From an uncultured Bacteroidales bacterium (lineage in GTDB: Bacteria; Bacteroidota; Bacteroidia; Bacteroidales; Paludibacteraceae): a stretch of DNA of 64,000 bases. This document shows, piece after piece, positions 11,701 through 18,568 of this stretch. The DNA lies in assembly GCA_937891905.1 (NCBI GenBank), contig CALATT010000051.1, forward strand, positions 6,129-70,128, read 5' to 3'. A program made the translations under genes and the position numbers. The stretch's first letter is position 1, and each line of letters opens with the position of its first letter. The notes beneath the pieces were generated by a model. It ran no database searches, was not told the DNA's origin, and saw only the letters and a program-made list of their open reading frames with translations.

Positions 11701-14700
11701 ATTCTTCAATACTATGTAAGCATAGCGCTCATTGTATAAAGGTGCATAACCCACATTCTTGATATTGAGTTGCACATTCATTGGGGTGCCTGCCGTTGCC
11801 TCGTTAGGTAAGGTTGCGCTTTCTAATTCAAAGCGATAGCCTAACTGTTTGGACATGCGAGCATATGAACCCTCTGCTTTCCACTGATTAGTGACATATT
11901 GACTATAACTATGATTCAAATAGCTATAGTGCAATTGTGCCATTTCTTTTTCTGCAATTGAGCCTTTACACCAAGTATCATAAGTAGATGACTCTCCATC
12001 ATCTAAGTTGGTCTCACCACCAATTGGCACATACAAACACTCTTGTGCGATATATTTCATATCCTCGGTACGGTCCTCATATGTACCCTGGTTCTTCTCA
12101 CCATTCAAGAATGCGTCATTATGGTGACCCAGACGCGCTTGATCTGAACCATGATAAGCTACTGCAGAAGTGAGTGGATTATTATTGCCCAAGTATTTTT
12201 TCTTAAACAATGGTGTACGCAATTGCACATAGCGATTAGCAGGAACTGCATCTAATAATTGGTCAATCAAGTTCTGTCTAACCGACCACTCTACTTCATC
12301 TCCTGTGCCGAGTGACGAATAATACCATTCACCCCACACACCCAAGAAGCCTGCTTGCACCACATAGATAACATCAGCGTTCGCTTGCAAATAAGGTTTA
12401 AGTTGTGCTAAGTGCGTCTCCCAAGTAGCAGGCGAAGCGTCTTCGAAATCATTATAATCCTCATCACCATCTTCATCGGTATCCTTATCGTATGCAAAAC
12501 GCAAGATACACTTCATGCCGTTGGTACGGATTTTCTGCATATCATTATTGAACATCGTGATGAAGCCATTAGGTAATTGTTTATTCTGGCGCAGTTCGTC
12601 TGTATCTAAATAATAGATACGCAAGAGAAGTGAACGGTTTGCTGCTCGTGCATCATCAAAATAGCTATCCCAAAGGTTATCATCATAGTCACCCGTTGAA
12701 GCATGAGACCACTCTGCATGCTCATAGAATCCACGCTCTGGGTTCGGGAAGTCGGTCTCGTCAATTGGATATGCCGCACCACCTGTGGCACTAACAGTCA
12801 ATGTATAAGTTACGGTAGCTGCGCAATAATCATCCTGAGCCGCCGCAGAAGCTGTGATGATAGTAGAACCAGAGCCCTTAATCGTCACTTCGCCATTTGA
12901 AGCTATCGTAGCCACTTTGGTATTGCTACTGCTATATGCCACAGCCAAACCATGTGGATTGGTCAAGGTATTTGTGAATGACGCATCTTGATCTGTCTTC
13001 GCAATAGAAGTGGTAGAATAAGCCAATTCAGGGTTAGAGCATGACGAACCACCACAATTAGAGACTGTAATAGACTTGAGGAAACTATTGTTAGAACGAT
13101 GTATCTGGAATGTTGATGTACCTTCTAGGCCATCACCTGCTGTCACTATATACGAAGCAGAGAAATCGCCTACTCCATCTTGAGTGTATGTTCCTACCAC
13201 ATCGCCAGTACCATCTGCCAACTTCAATCCTCGTTCACCCGTAGTACCATTGTACATATTGAGTGTAATAACAGTACCTACTTGCATCTCTGTCAGCAAT
13301 GTAACGCTTACTTTAGAAGAACCGCTAGACTTAAATGCCAATCCATTGGATGAGTACTCTATGGTACCATCAATCATTGTCATCGTACCGCCTACACCTG
13401 CTCCTAAGATTACATCACCAGCAGCAGGAGCTGTTCCAGAGGTAGCCAATATAAACTCATAGCAGTTATTACTCTCTTCCCACTTTGCATAAAGAGTCTT
13501 CGCCGAAGTAACAGGAGTATTGAAATTATATTCACTGGTGCATGCTTGATCGCTGTACCAGCCCACAAAGACATATCCTGCACTCACTGGCGTTGATGGC
13601 GCAGAAGCCTTAGCACCGCTCACTACCTCTTGCGTGAAAGAGTCACCATGACCATTCAAATTAAAGGTTACCGTCAAGGCTTGCACCCATTTAGCATAAA
13701 GAGTAGTATTTGCAGTAATAGGCGTTGAGAAATCAAATGCAGAGGTACATGCTTGGTTTGTGTACCAACCATCAAACACAAATCCGGTAGTAGTAGGATT
13801 GGCTGGAGCAGCGATTGTACGATTCTCATATACATCTTGTGTGAAGTTAGTGCCCTTACCATTCAGATTGAAGGTAACTACAAATTTATTCAAAGTAGCA
13901 CCGCAAGTTTGAATCGTTCCGTCTGTTTCGACAATCAAAGTAGCTCCCGCACCGCAGTCAGGGTCTGTGACATTCGCAACCGCATCCGAAGCAGACTCTA
14001 TAAAATAGCGATAACTGGGCTTATTAACCGTACCCTGATCAGAAGGCAAATTACCTACGCTATTAACAAACTTACATGCGTTTGTACCTCCATAAGACTT
14101 AAATATCTTATCTTTTGAATTGGCTTTTCCCGCAAAAGTACAGCCCTCGAAATAGCATTTCGCATTCTCAGGGCCCACATAATAATTGGCTACATCGGAA
14201 TTCCAATAGCAATTAAAGAAATGAATCTCGCAGTTACGACAACGAACCATACGCTCTTTACAACCATTATCCCACCAGTTATGCGCATAAGTCACATTAT
14301 ATGTACCATCGGCTGGTTTATCATCTTCACTCGAACCTAATAAATTGGTATAACGGTGGTCTGCCGCGCCACCTGAACCACCAGACTTAGCTGGCTTCAA
14401 ATAGCGGAAACGACACCAAGTAACGGTAATATTATCCGCGTTAGACTTAATATCAAAGTTACCATCACAACCATCTTGGAAATCACAGTGGTCCACCCAC
14501 GCATTCGTAGCGTCCTCAAATTGCAATAGATCCTTACCATTGCAGTCATATGCACCAGGACCTATAAATGTAACATTACGAATGATAATATTACTTCCCC
14601 GCATATTAAGAATACCTGATTGCTCTTTGCTCTGGCCATTGGAGATAAGACATCTACCAGGCAAAGCCAATAGCGTAATATTACTTCCCCTAGAGGTGAA

Positions 14701-14922
14701 CTGAGTAGAAACTGTGATATTGGCTGTAATAATCACCACTCGGTTAGATTTGCTTCCACTGAGTGCATCAATAAGTTCCTGCTCGGTATCCACCGAGATA
14801 GGCGTAGCATTACCGCCACCTGTAGCATTACTACCATAGCCAAAGAGATCATACATGCCTTGCGCAGAAAGAGAAGCAAAGCCCATCAAAGACATTAAGA
14901 CTACGAGAAAAAGTTTTTTCAT
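2788..14922 (-). CDS. Giant secreted multidomain pectate lyase (PL1) with DUF4874/DUF4832 module
   Basis: A 4044-residue protein. A signal peptide (residues 1-20, ending SLSAQ) is followed by a PL1 pectate lyase domain at about 35-325, with WVDHCDFQDGCDGNFD and the basic RMVRCR segment expected near the catalytic arginine. Two InlB-type repeats (DGWYTNQAC, VGWYSDQAC) span about 345-481. A BIG2-like domain is at 625-715 and a DUF4874/DUF4832 module at about 716-1160 (FPNPERGFYEHAEW). More InlB repeats start near 1264, 1467 and 1697, and many Ig/BIG-like segments cover about 1160-3150. An unassigned domain lies at about 3200-3500. The last 26 residues (KFIKDDKIFIF to MVIR) match the tail of the pectin methylesterase at 27438-30248 and resemble a type IX secretion signal. 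PL1 enzymes cleave polygalacturonate by beta-elimination; the DUF4832 part is functionally undefined. Confidence 0.9.
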   Translation of the reverse strand: MKKLFLVVLMSLMGFASLSAQGMYDLFGYGSNATGGGNATPISVDTEQELIDALSGSKSNRVVIITANITVSTQFTSRGSNITLLALPGRCLISNGQSKEQSGILNMRGSNIIIRNVTFIGPGAYDCNGKDLLQFEDATNAWVDHCDFQDGCDGNFDIKSNADNITVTWCRFRYLKPAKSGGSGGAADHRYTNLLGSSEDDKPADGTYNVTYAHNWWDNGCKERMVRCRNCEIHFFNCYWNSDVANYYVGPENAKCYFEGCTFAGKANSKDKIFKSYGGTNACKFVNSVGNLPSDQGTVNKPSYRYFIESASDAVANVTDPDCGAGATLIVETDGTIQTCGATLNKFVVTFNLNGKGTNFTQDVYENRTIAAPANPTTTGFVFDGWYTNQACTSAFDFSTPITANTTLYAKWVQALTVTFNLNGHGDSFTQEVVSGAKASAPSTPVSAGYVFVGWYSDQACTSEYNFNTPVTSAKTLYAKWEESNNCYEFILATSGTAPAAGDVILGAGVGGTMTMIDGTIEYSSNGLAFKSSGSSKVSVTLLTEMQVGTVITLNMYNGTTGERGLKLADGTGDVVGTYTQDGVGDFSASYIVTAGDGLEGTSTFQIHRSNNSFLKSITVSNCGGSSCSNPELAYSTTSIAKTDQDASFTNTLTNPHGLAVAYSSSNTKVATIASNGEVTIKGSGSTIITASAAAQDDYCAATVTYTLTVSATGGAAYPIDETDFPNPERGFYEHAEWSHASTGDYDDNLWDSYFDDARAANRSLLLRIYYLDTDELRQNKQLPNGFITMFNNDMQKIRTNGMKCILRFAYDKDTDEDGDEDYNDFEDASPATWETHLAQLKPYLQANADVIYVVQAGFLGVWGEWYYSSLGTGDEVEWSVRQNLIDQLLDAVPANRYVQLRTPLFKKKYLGNNNPLTSAVAYHGSDQARLGHHNDAFLNGEKNQGTYEDRTEDMKYIAQECLYVPIGGETNLDDGESSTYDTWCKGSIAEKEMAQLHYSYLNHSYSQYVTNQWKAEGSYARMSKQLGYRFELESATLPNEATAGTPMNVQLNIKNVGYAPLYNERYAYIVLKNSTNTYSIPLSSDPRTWAPNNATTAINEYITLPATMAAGTYDLYLYLPDASASIANNPKYAVRFANTGIWESATGYNILNKQVEVTIAACSGANGTGSTFTAPGNTYMQNASAASMSITGVTASNGGALTYQWYKTTSDIAHGELIDGATESTYTPSTAEAHDTWYYYCVVTETGCPVVYTTALSGAIVVNAATYTITYDTDGADSATPTQEAVTEGTTIVLAAPASKANSIFVGWLCDGDDNVYKAGDAYTVTATNTTFTAQWQELGEGCFVVNSTTLGSSTTLADGTQVALGDNCTADANGLSVGSNMLFTAPAGRYFETFTFTATCGSDGKNNYYKINGGSQQTLASSTKAEKTYTIAIPAGTNASTIQIIKSGTTPKVSQICYTFKTEVVIPTYTVTYDANGGSCSTTSENASSVALPTPTRDGYTFNGWYTAATGGTLVGVAGDSYAPSADITLYAQWTANAVEPEPSDEVCVTFEGSSSVSSYTKGDFAMYATDSDGRLNSTSRWGTGKTDCSGSKVYAFENQRFLVKVNVPITSIHFSGYSSSERTIKSVKTSTTADKDSYSNAALVGDTKIGPTKGCQEFKINFSEAIPANTYIWVELSNAMVISTICYTPAPSTPSTYTVTYECNGATSGCPSNATEQTALPNPLPIPTKTGYEFGGWYTDSELTTAAIAGATLSANITLYAQWTENTPVTPDPEPEECTETTITYNLVTHNNKTASQSVSPSGTITSLTGATAIGAAESNTGDPNSSFADYSERYGASATNDNVSDGVTFTFDVPSGYVFKPTAINTNLMCYGVGGSGDTHYYQFVGTLSDATTTIEGEVYPNNADGANADIAYTIPNNASLSGTVTLRLNAVKKGGNYQSFRIKSPITIVGDLCSVDCSTAPAATITWNTQPANGQVGSADFAYAVSCSDGSAVTVTSADPSIATIVDGKLHYVAAGTTHLVASATDACGNEITQNSNDFTVTAASVEPNPGTGEEKYYYGQVAIQNGALVKGITNGMIQFFTVTGGVVENSTALSISSTPSAAGIYYNSNNLTHEELSKSSNWGSSSTANRYIQGMKFKDATTYTLKLGSKTATSIRFYGWCGSSSRKLTIGGVEYTSSSNKNTFFAHEFVKNGSFTGDISISGSGDFYGIIVIDITSLPSCTTPVLSDLENPKVCPGNNVSWTANNTATLQDGETIAYQWNKKGNNTVLSNSATLTLNDITEAAGGTYVVTATVSAEGKASATATKEVTLTVTPATATPAITASASTIFAGNSVTLTASCASSGVTYQWYTCNDAEGTTAQIINDEENATLALTPDKAGTYYYKVIVEGDGTNSCGTAEKVYELVVKTPSAGCYDMIIFDSSNDQTIPAVDATGTEANTGASWANVGTATSSNPCTYTYNDKTYKKGWKFVGGTTKADSRYIQFEIPSGYVGSLFMAGYIISTDRSVFISNSPTGSLVTTYAYIKPSTTNELNTASAELSAGTYYVCATDAFYLTELSIEICSDVNCTDPQVIATVDNATVCEGTENVTFTATNYANGAEFLWQKKDGNTWEDINGATSSDTYTISSVTTEHAGQYRVIAEAGCKRISEEVTLTVLTAPTFNTFATTASVMKGNALAISDVQATNATGYAWYKSSDNSFDAAEDTKVGTSKDLLLAAASITEAADQIFYLFCVASNSCGSVTSNPITVTVTPFISEECATKGNEGDHEFRFTNTSCSSETYESRSAWESNGSKEYLTYTAPTGRYFATAKVTVAHTNNSKAVYGYSTNGGTTWTYKETSSAVPTAYKTITIELPADADVNAFRIGRNMDGKGAGTGKFYLAEACFTYKNACTETTLTVGSYNNEYNISTHADFVEPTFTLKSGETTLEGQTLTYTSSNTAIATVDEDGNVTFEGMTGTVTITATFAGGEISETEYCACQGSYTITVGCKDQAPKIVAAAGTNLNGCNNSITLEAKMQDGTTDFTGGSYQWYRDGEAIDGANSASYAVVRAGTYTVSRTDACITMSTNSAIVTNENVEPEVERLTPFQYYHVDKTYSNQMKDRHLFAVKSYGILDGKRYHLTATKNGETTLNLSSSNAFFTIPSSDNAVDTVMINLNELKDKYAEGDEIVITCAPINSCNNASAITASITIHVIGDKPTLALICSGANGEGTRATKELVVGGDFLTGYNKADLCQQTGNTTFDPNTEWGFYTELKEKYIVTPVNGYAEFNKLNYEPFDILLLTDYPKASKSEAAATILDDMAALCDYRPLLSLKAHMVAKTPSKWAAKGFTTSPVVPAATSQYANIVCYAHPMFDELDDAHVEGIYHDHDDFNQLVYQILTGPGHESSKGLQGFELKDADNFVTIGLIHYNAAAEVVTHTDGDDTHAHLEWTPAADDRQLVAIAERQANIEARMILFAINCGAQSMQTPMGRQVLLTCLDYLLKTDLIEVADCRLTFDNGEGNTNWDESAYEGTGTKGDGLWSTAANWGPEYMVVPGRNNDVRIAAPCTVDAVKTKVLKGEEEQIADAYFPEVLSIHITKDGSLTIPANSSLTARSTILRADENGNVYPTNVADISLGSNEGGNASLILNNERGDTKAGVAMYSKAKADTDTYSEAASTWQYIGTPHSDVANAIYNYYDSWLYQYDTGTETEAEGWVVIPNGGPLVPFRGYCITHPEQGHTYWMEGTLAATTNQDITIPAGKFVVVANSWTAPIQIHELTDDDMEGLTEKTIYFFNTGSDPEGDGELNKENGRYATGTYVSVPIHSASYTGDSYIPSMQGFYVVGGTTDGTLHLDYERHVRAPRTNTPSGPMHAPARRVAADDEPQVAKFLFRGKRYDDRLIILERPDFTRGYDSGWDGEQWGGNAAAPMSYVVAETRYDAVSAIPEYEGTVIGFRAGEDSEYTIHFDYDGMEDALYLLDTDTQIYTRVLKGNSYTFTCADKAEHNRFILTRKAPQIATGTDHINTDENAKAVKFIKDDKIFIFVNGILYDATGKMVIR

Positions 14923-14987
14923 TGCGATTGAGTATTATATTTCCGGTTAATAACGCTTATATATATGCGCATGTTTAATTCTGGGCG

Positions 14988-14995
14988 CAAAGTTA
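14988..14995 (-). promoter_or_regulatory. Possible -7 box of the giant lyase promoter
   Basis: Reads TAACTTTG on the minus strand, 65 bp before the lyase start, followed by GCGCCC. A TTTG box exists on the minus strand at 15020-15023, but its spacing of 24 bases is longer than the 20 seen at other promoters here, so the call is weak. The region 14923-15176 otherwise holds only the tRNA promoter. Confidence 0.4.
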
Positions 14996-15119
14996 CTACT
15001 TTTCGCGCATACACATGTGCAAAAATTGTTGTTTTTTGTGTATTTCTTATCATTTTCACACCCATTCGGATGTTTTTTGCTGCCGGGCACAAAAAAAAAT
15101 ACGCAAAAAATCATTTTTA

Positions 15120-15151
15120 TTTGCATATTTCAAAAAATAGCAGTACCTTTG
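15120..15151 (+). promoter_or_regulatory. Promoter of tRNA-Leu
   Basis: TTTG at 15120-15123 and TACCTTTG at 15144-15151, separated by 20 bases, the Bacteroidota sigma-70-type layout. It lies 25 bp before the tRNA. Confidence 0.75.
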
Positions 15152-15176
15152 CAGCCGATTTCCGTAAAAATCGATG

Positions 15177-15265
15177 GCCGCGGTGGTGGAATCGGTAGAC
15201 ACGAAGGACTTAAAATCCTTTGGCCAGTGATGGCTGTGCGGGTTCAAGTCCCGCCCGCGGTACCA
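15177..15265 (+). tRNA. tRNA-Leu (anticodon UAA)
   Basis: Cloverleaf of 89 nt with encoded CCA. The acceptor arm GCCGCGG pairs with CCGCGGT (first pair G-U). The anticodon stem AAGGA/TCCTT encloses loop CTTAAAA, so the anticodon is TAA. A long variable arm follows, as in class II leucine tRNAs. The T arm GCGGG-TTCAAGT-CCCGC and the discriminator A before CCA are normal. Confidence 0.95.
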
Positions 15266-15278
15266 ATCAAGGAAAAAG

Positions 15279-15313
15279 AAAGATGCTATCCAATCGGGTA
15301 GCATCTTTTATTT
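15279..15313 (+). terminator. Intrinsic terminator after tRNA-Leu
   Basis: AAAGATGCTA (15279-15288) pairs with TAGCATCTTT (15299-15308) around a 10-base loop and runs into T-rich sequence. It also lies downstream of the minus-strand nlpC-like gene and may serve both strands. Confidence 0.8.
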
Positions 15314-15354
15314 TTCATCTTCTATTATTCCTCTTTTATTATTCCTTTATCATT

Positions 15355-16176
15355 CTAAAAATATCGTCGTATTTGCAATAATTGATGGGTATATTGGCCA
15401 TTTGGATGCTCTTTGTTGGCCTGCTCTACCGAGAAGATACCCGTATTGTCTATTTTTTCCACTTTCACTCTTCCCGAGCAATGCACCACTCTCTCAGCAT
15501 CCAACAAGATTCCCACATGCGTTATTTTCTCCTCTTGCTGCTTATCATTATAATGAGCGAAGAAGACCAAATCCCCTGCTTTTGCTTTTTGGAGTGTACT
15601 AATCTTGCGCCCTTGCGTAGCTTGTTCGCTGGCGTTACGAAGGATTTTCTTGCCGAATAAACTTAGTATGGTCTGTGTGAAACCAGAGCAATCCATTCCA
15701 AGCGCATTCTTACCTCCCCACAAATAAGGGACATTAAGAAAAAAGCGAATGGTTTGTATTAGGTTTTGGTCATTCATGAGCATTGGTTGCTGAATAACCA
15801 TGCTTGGGTCTATACGAAAACTAACTCCCAAGATTTGGAATTGTCCATTTTGGTATTTTGTGAGGCGTGTGCCTGCTGTGAGCGGTATTGTTTGTGAATT
15901 ATTGGCACTCACAGCATAAGCAATTGGATAGAGCACATAAGCGGCTTTCGAATAGTCTGCCACATAAGAAGCGTATTCTTCTTTTGCCATTGGAGTGATC
16001 ATCTTGCTATCCACCCATCCTTCTTGCCCATCCAAATCCAATTTAACACGATTCCATCGGGGAGTTTGCTCTATTATTGTGCATGTATCTCCAAAGAGTA
16101 TTTGAGTGCTTTGTTCAGCACTCTCTTTAGGTTCGACACGCACAGGTATTACACTATGTAAACTAATTGCTTTCAC
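15355..16176 (-). CDS. NlpC/P60 family peptidoglycan endopeptidase with SH3b domain
   Basis: A cysteine peptidase expected to cut gamma-D-glutamyl-diaminoacyl bonds in muropeptides. The N-terminal part (about residues 1-120) has SH3b character (NRVKLDLDGQEGWVDSKMI). The catalytic C-terminal domain has MDCSGFTQ with the nucleophile Cys near 162, then THVGILL and VVHCSGRV. No signal peptide is visible; cytoplasmic relatives in Bacteroidota recycle cell-wall peptides. I chose the GTG at 16176 because the protein then begins KAISLHSVIPVR, matching the family start and leaving 34 bp after nadB. An ATG at 16239 would add 21 poorly conserved residues and overlap nadB by 29 bp. Last gene of the uxaB-uxaA-comF-nadB run. 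Confidence 0.85.
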   Translation of the reverse strand: MKAISLHSVIPVRVEPKESAEQSTQILFGDTCTIIEQTPRWNRVKLDLDGQEGWVDSKMITPMAKEEYASYVADYSKAAYVLYPIAYAVSANNSQTIPLTAGTRLTKYQNGQFQILGVSFRIDPSMVIQQPMLMNDQNLIQTIRFFLNVPYLWGGKNALGMDCSGFTQTILSLFGKKILRNASEQATQGRKISTLQKAKAGDLVFFAHYNDKQQEEKITHVGILLDAERVVHCSGRVKVEKIDNTGIFSVEQANKEHPNGQYTHQLLQIRRYF

Positions 16177-16210
16177 AATTACGATGCATATTTTATTAGA
16201 AAAAAATGTA

Positions 16211-17812
16211 TTACCACACCTCTTTGGGTGCTTCGCCATCTTTTTTAGGATAGTCGATGGAATAATGAAGTCCTCTACTCTCTTTGCGCTCTAATGCTTG
16301 TCGCGTGATGAGGTATCCCACATTGATCATATTACGCAGTTCACATATATCTTTTGTTGCTTTCACACGACGGAAAAGGTCTTCTGTCTCCTCGTACAAA
16401 AGATCTAATCGTTCCCACGCACGACGGAGACGCAAATCACTTCGCACGATGCCCACATAGGTGGACATTACTTGTCCTACCTCCTTAATATCTTGGTCAA
16501 TAAGTACGCGTTCTTCATTACTGAGTGTTCCCTCATCATTCCATTCCGGTATTTGTTCGTTGAAATCGTACTCTTCTATCACACTAAGGCTATGTTTGGC
16601 CGCAGCATCCGCATATACAACTGCTTCGATGAGCGAGTTGGATGCCAATCGATTTCCGCCATGTAAACCAGTACATGCGCATTCCCCTACTGCGTACAAG
16701 CGCTGGATAGTGGATTGGCCATCCAGGTTCACTTTTATTCCTCCGCACATATAGTGCGCACACGGTGCGACTGGTATATATTCCTTTGTGATATCAATAC
16801 CGATAGATAAGCATTTGGCATATATATTAGGGAAATGGTGTTTTGTTTCTTCAGGGTCTTTATGCGTCACATCAAGACATACATGATCGATAGCATGTAT
16901 CTTCATCTCATTATCTATTGCGCGCGCAACGATATCGCGTGGTGCGAGTGAGAGGCGAGGGTCGTATTTCTGCATAAACTCTTCTCCATTTGGCAAGCGG
17001 AGTATGCCTCCATACCCACGCATAGCTTCCGTGATAAGATAAGCAGGATGTGTCTCTTTGGGATTATACAGACTGGTAGGATGGAATTGGACAAATTCCA
17101 TATCTTTGACAAGACCTTTTGCACGATAGACCATCGCTATGCCATCTCCTGTTGCTATCTCCGGATTGGTAGTAGTAGCATAGACGGCTCCCGTACCACC
17201 TGTTGCCATTAAGGTAATACGGCTGAGATATGTATCAATTTTCTGTGTATCGGGATTGAGTATATACGCTCCGTAGCATTTTATATCGGGTGTTCTGCGC
17301 GTGACATGCACGCCTAAGTGGTGTTGTGTAATCACTTCAACTGCAAAATGATTTTCAAGCACTTCTATATAGGGGTTGTTTCTCACCGCTTGTATTAACC
17401 CTCGTTGTATCTCCGCTCCTGTATCATCTGCATGGTGTAGGATACGAAACTCAGAGTGTCCTCCTTCGCGGTGAAGATCGAAGGATCCATCATTTTGTTT
17501 ATCAAAGTTGACTCCCCAATTGACTAATTCTTCTATGCCTCTTGGTGCATTGCGCACTACTTGCTCTACTGCCATTGGATCGCTCAACCAATCTCCAGCC
17601 ACCATAGTATCGTGGATGTGTTTTTCAAAATCATCCACAGCCAGATTGGTCACAGAGGCTATTCCTCCTTGTGCTTTAGTAGTATTCGCCTCATCGAGTG
17701 TTGTCTTGCAGCAGAGTGCTATTTTGTACTTTTCTGTTCGTGCCACTTTGAGTGCAAAACTCAATCCTGCCACACCACCACCGATTATTAAAAAGTCGTA
17801 TTTTTTCGTCAT
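16211..17812 (-). CDS. nadB: L-aspartate oxidase
   Basis: Oxidises L-aspartate to iminoaspartate with FAD, the first step of de novo NAD synthesis, in the cytoplasm. The N-terminus has the dinucleotide-binding motif GGGVAGLSFA (residues 11-20). TKAQGGIA and REGGHSEFR are signature segments of the fumarate reductase/NadB flavoprotein group, and CAHYMCGGI and GLHGGNRLASNSL follow in the FAD domain. At 533 residues it is close to the E. coli enzyme (540). It sits 12 bp after comF. Its usual partners nadA and nadC are not in the window, so its place behind uronate genes is probably an operon accident. Confidence 0.95.
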   Translation of the reverse strand: MTKKYDFLIIGGGVAGLSFALKVARTEKYKIALCCKTTLDEANTTKAQGGIASVTNLAVDDFEKHIHDTMVAGDWLSDPMAVEQVVRNAPRGIEELVNWGVNFDKQNDGSFDLHREGGHSEFRILHHADDTGAEIQRGLIQAVRNNPYIEVLENHFAVEVITQHHLGVHVTRRTPDIKCYGAYILNPDTQKIDTYLSRITLMATGGTGAVYATTTNPEIATGDGIAMVYRAKGLVKDMEFVQFHPTSLYNPKETHPAYLITEAMRGYGGILRLPNGEEFMQKYDPRLSLAPRDIVARAIDNEMKIHAIDHVCLDVTHKDPEETKHHFPNIYAKCLSIGIDITKEYIPVAPCAHYMCGGIKVNLDGQSTIQRLYAVGECACTGLHGGNRLASNSLIEAVVYADAAAKHSLSVIEEYDFNEQIPEWNDEGTLSNEERVLIDQDIKEVGQVMSTYVGIVRSDLRLRRAWERLDLLYEETEDLFRRVKATKDICELRNMINVGYLITRQALERKESRGLHYSIDYPKKDGEAPKEVW

Positions 17813-17824
17813 AATATTTAATAT

Positions 17825-18568
17825 TTATCTTGGTTTGCACAATGCAAATACGCTAAATCGTGCTCCTCTAAAGCGGCGCATTGCCTTGATGCAAGACTTT
17901 ATTGTTTCTCCTGTTGTGATCAAATCATCTACCACCAATATATGTTTATGATACATTTGTTCCGGATGATTTACCTCAAAAGCGTCTGCCACATTGGTTT
18001 TTCGTCCTTCCTTATCTTGCAGTGCTTGTTTGGGTGTATTTTTAACGCGTTTCACATGGGTAGTATCCACTGGTATACCTGTTATCTCTCCTATTGCTCG
18101 TGCTATGTATTCAGACTGATTATATCCTCTACTTCGCATGCGTTTTTTATGCAATGGCACAGGTATTATTTGGTCGATTTCATCGAAGAAATCCGTACAA
18201 ATAAATTCTCTTGCAGCCTCCTGTGCCAATTGATATCCAATCATGGGTTGGTCCGCATATTTCATTTGGTGCATTACGATTCTTATAGGGTGATTTTTCT
18301 CGTAATACAAGAATGCTGCTCCTCGTTCAAAACGCGGTGTTTTTCTAAATATTTCTTCCACGCTATTTGCGCGCAAGACGGCATGTTCTGTGCGTGGTAA
18401 TTTGCTCATACAATCTGCACAAAACAATTTCTCATTACGCTCATCCAAGAATTCTTCAGAAGATCCTATATAACTGCCGCACATTGGACAAACGCGTGGA
18501 TAGAAAATAGATGCGCAAGCGGCATAAAGTCGTCTTGCGCATCGTACTATTTTATTATAGTGTGACAC
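17825..18568 (-). CDS. ComF family phosphoribosyltransferase-like protein
   Basis: 247 residues with an N-terminal zinc-ribbon (CPMCGSY near residue 27, then CADCMSKL) and a C-terminal type I phosphoribosyltransferase fold whose PRPP loop is VVDDLITTGET (about residues 211-221). RSRGYNQSEYIAR is the other well-kept family motif. ComF proteins are linked to DNA uptake and competence in other phyla; in Bacteroidota the role is uncertain. The start overlaps the 3' end of uxaA by 14 nt, so translation is probably coupled. Confidence 0.9.
   Translation of the reverse strand: MSHYNKIVRCARRLYAACASIFYPRVCPMCGSYIGSSEEFLDERNEKLFCADCMSKLPRTEHAVLRANSVEEIFRKTPRFERGAAFLYYEKNHPIRIVMHQMKYADQPMIGYQLAQEAAREFICTDFFDEIDQIIPVPLHKKRMRSRGYNQSEYIARAIGEITGIPVDTTHVKRVKNTPKQALQDKEGRKTNVADAFEVNHPEQMYHKHILVVDDLITTGETIKSCIKAMRRFRGARFSVFALCKPR

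Noticed and set aside
13753..14118. Plus-strand ORFs antisense to the giant lyase
   Set aside because: They are in shadow frames of a gene with clear domains on the other strand, with odd Cys/Ile-rich compositions and no start signals.
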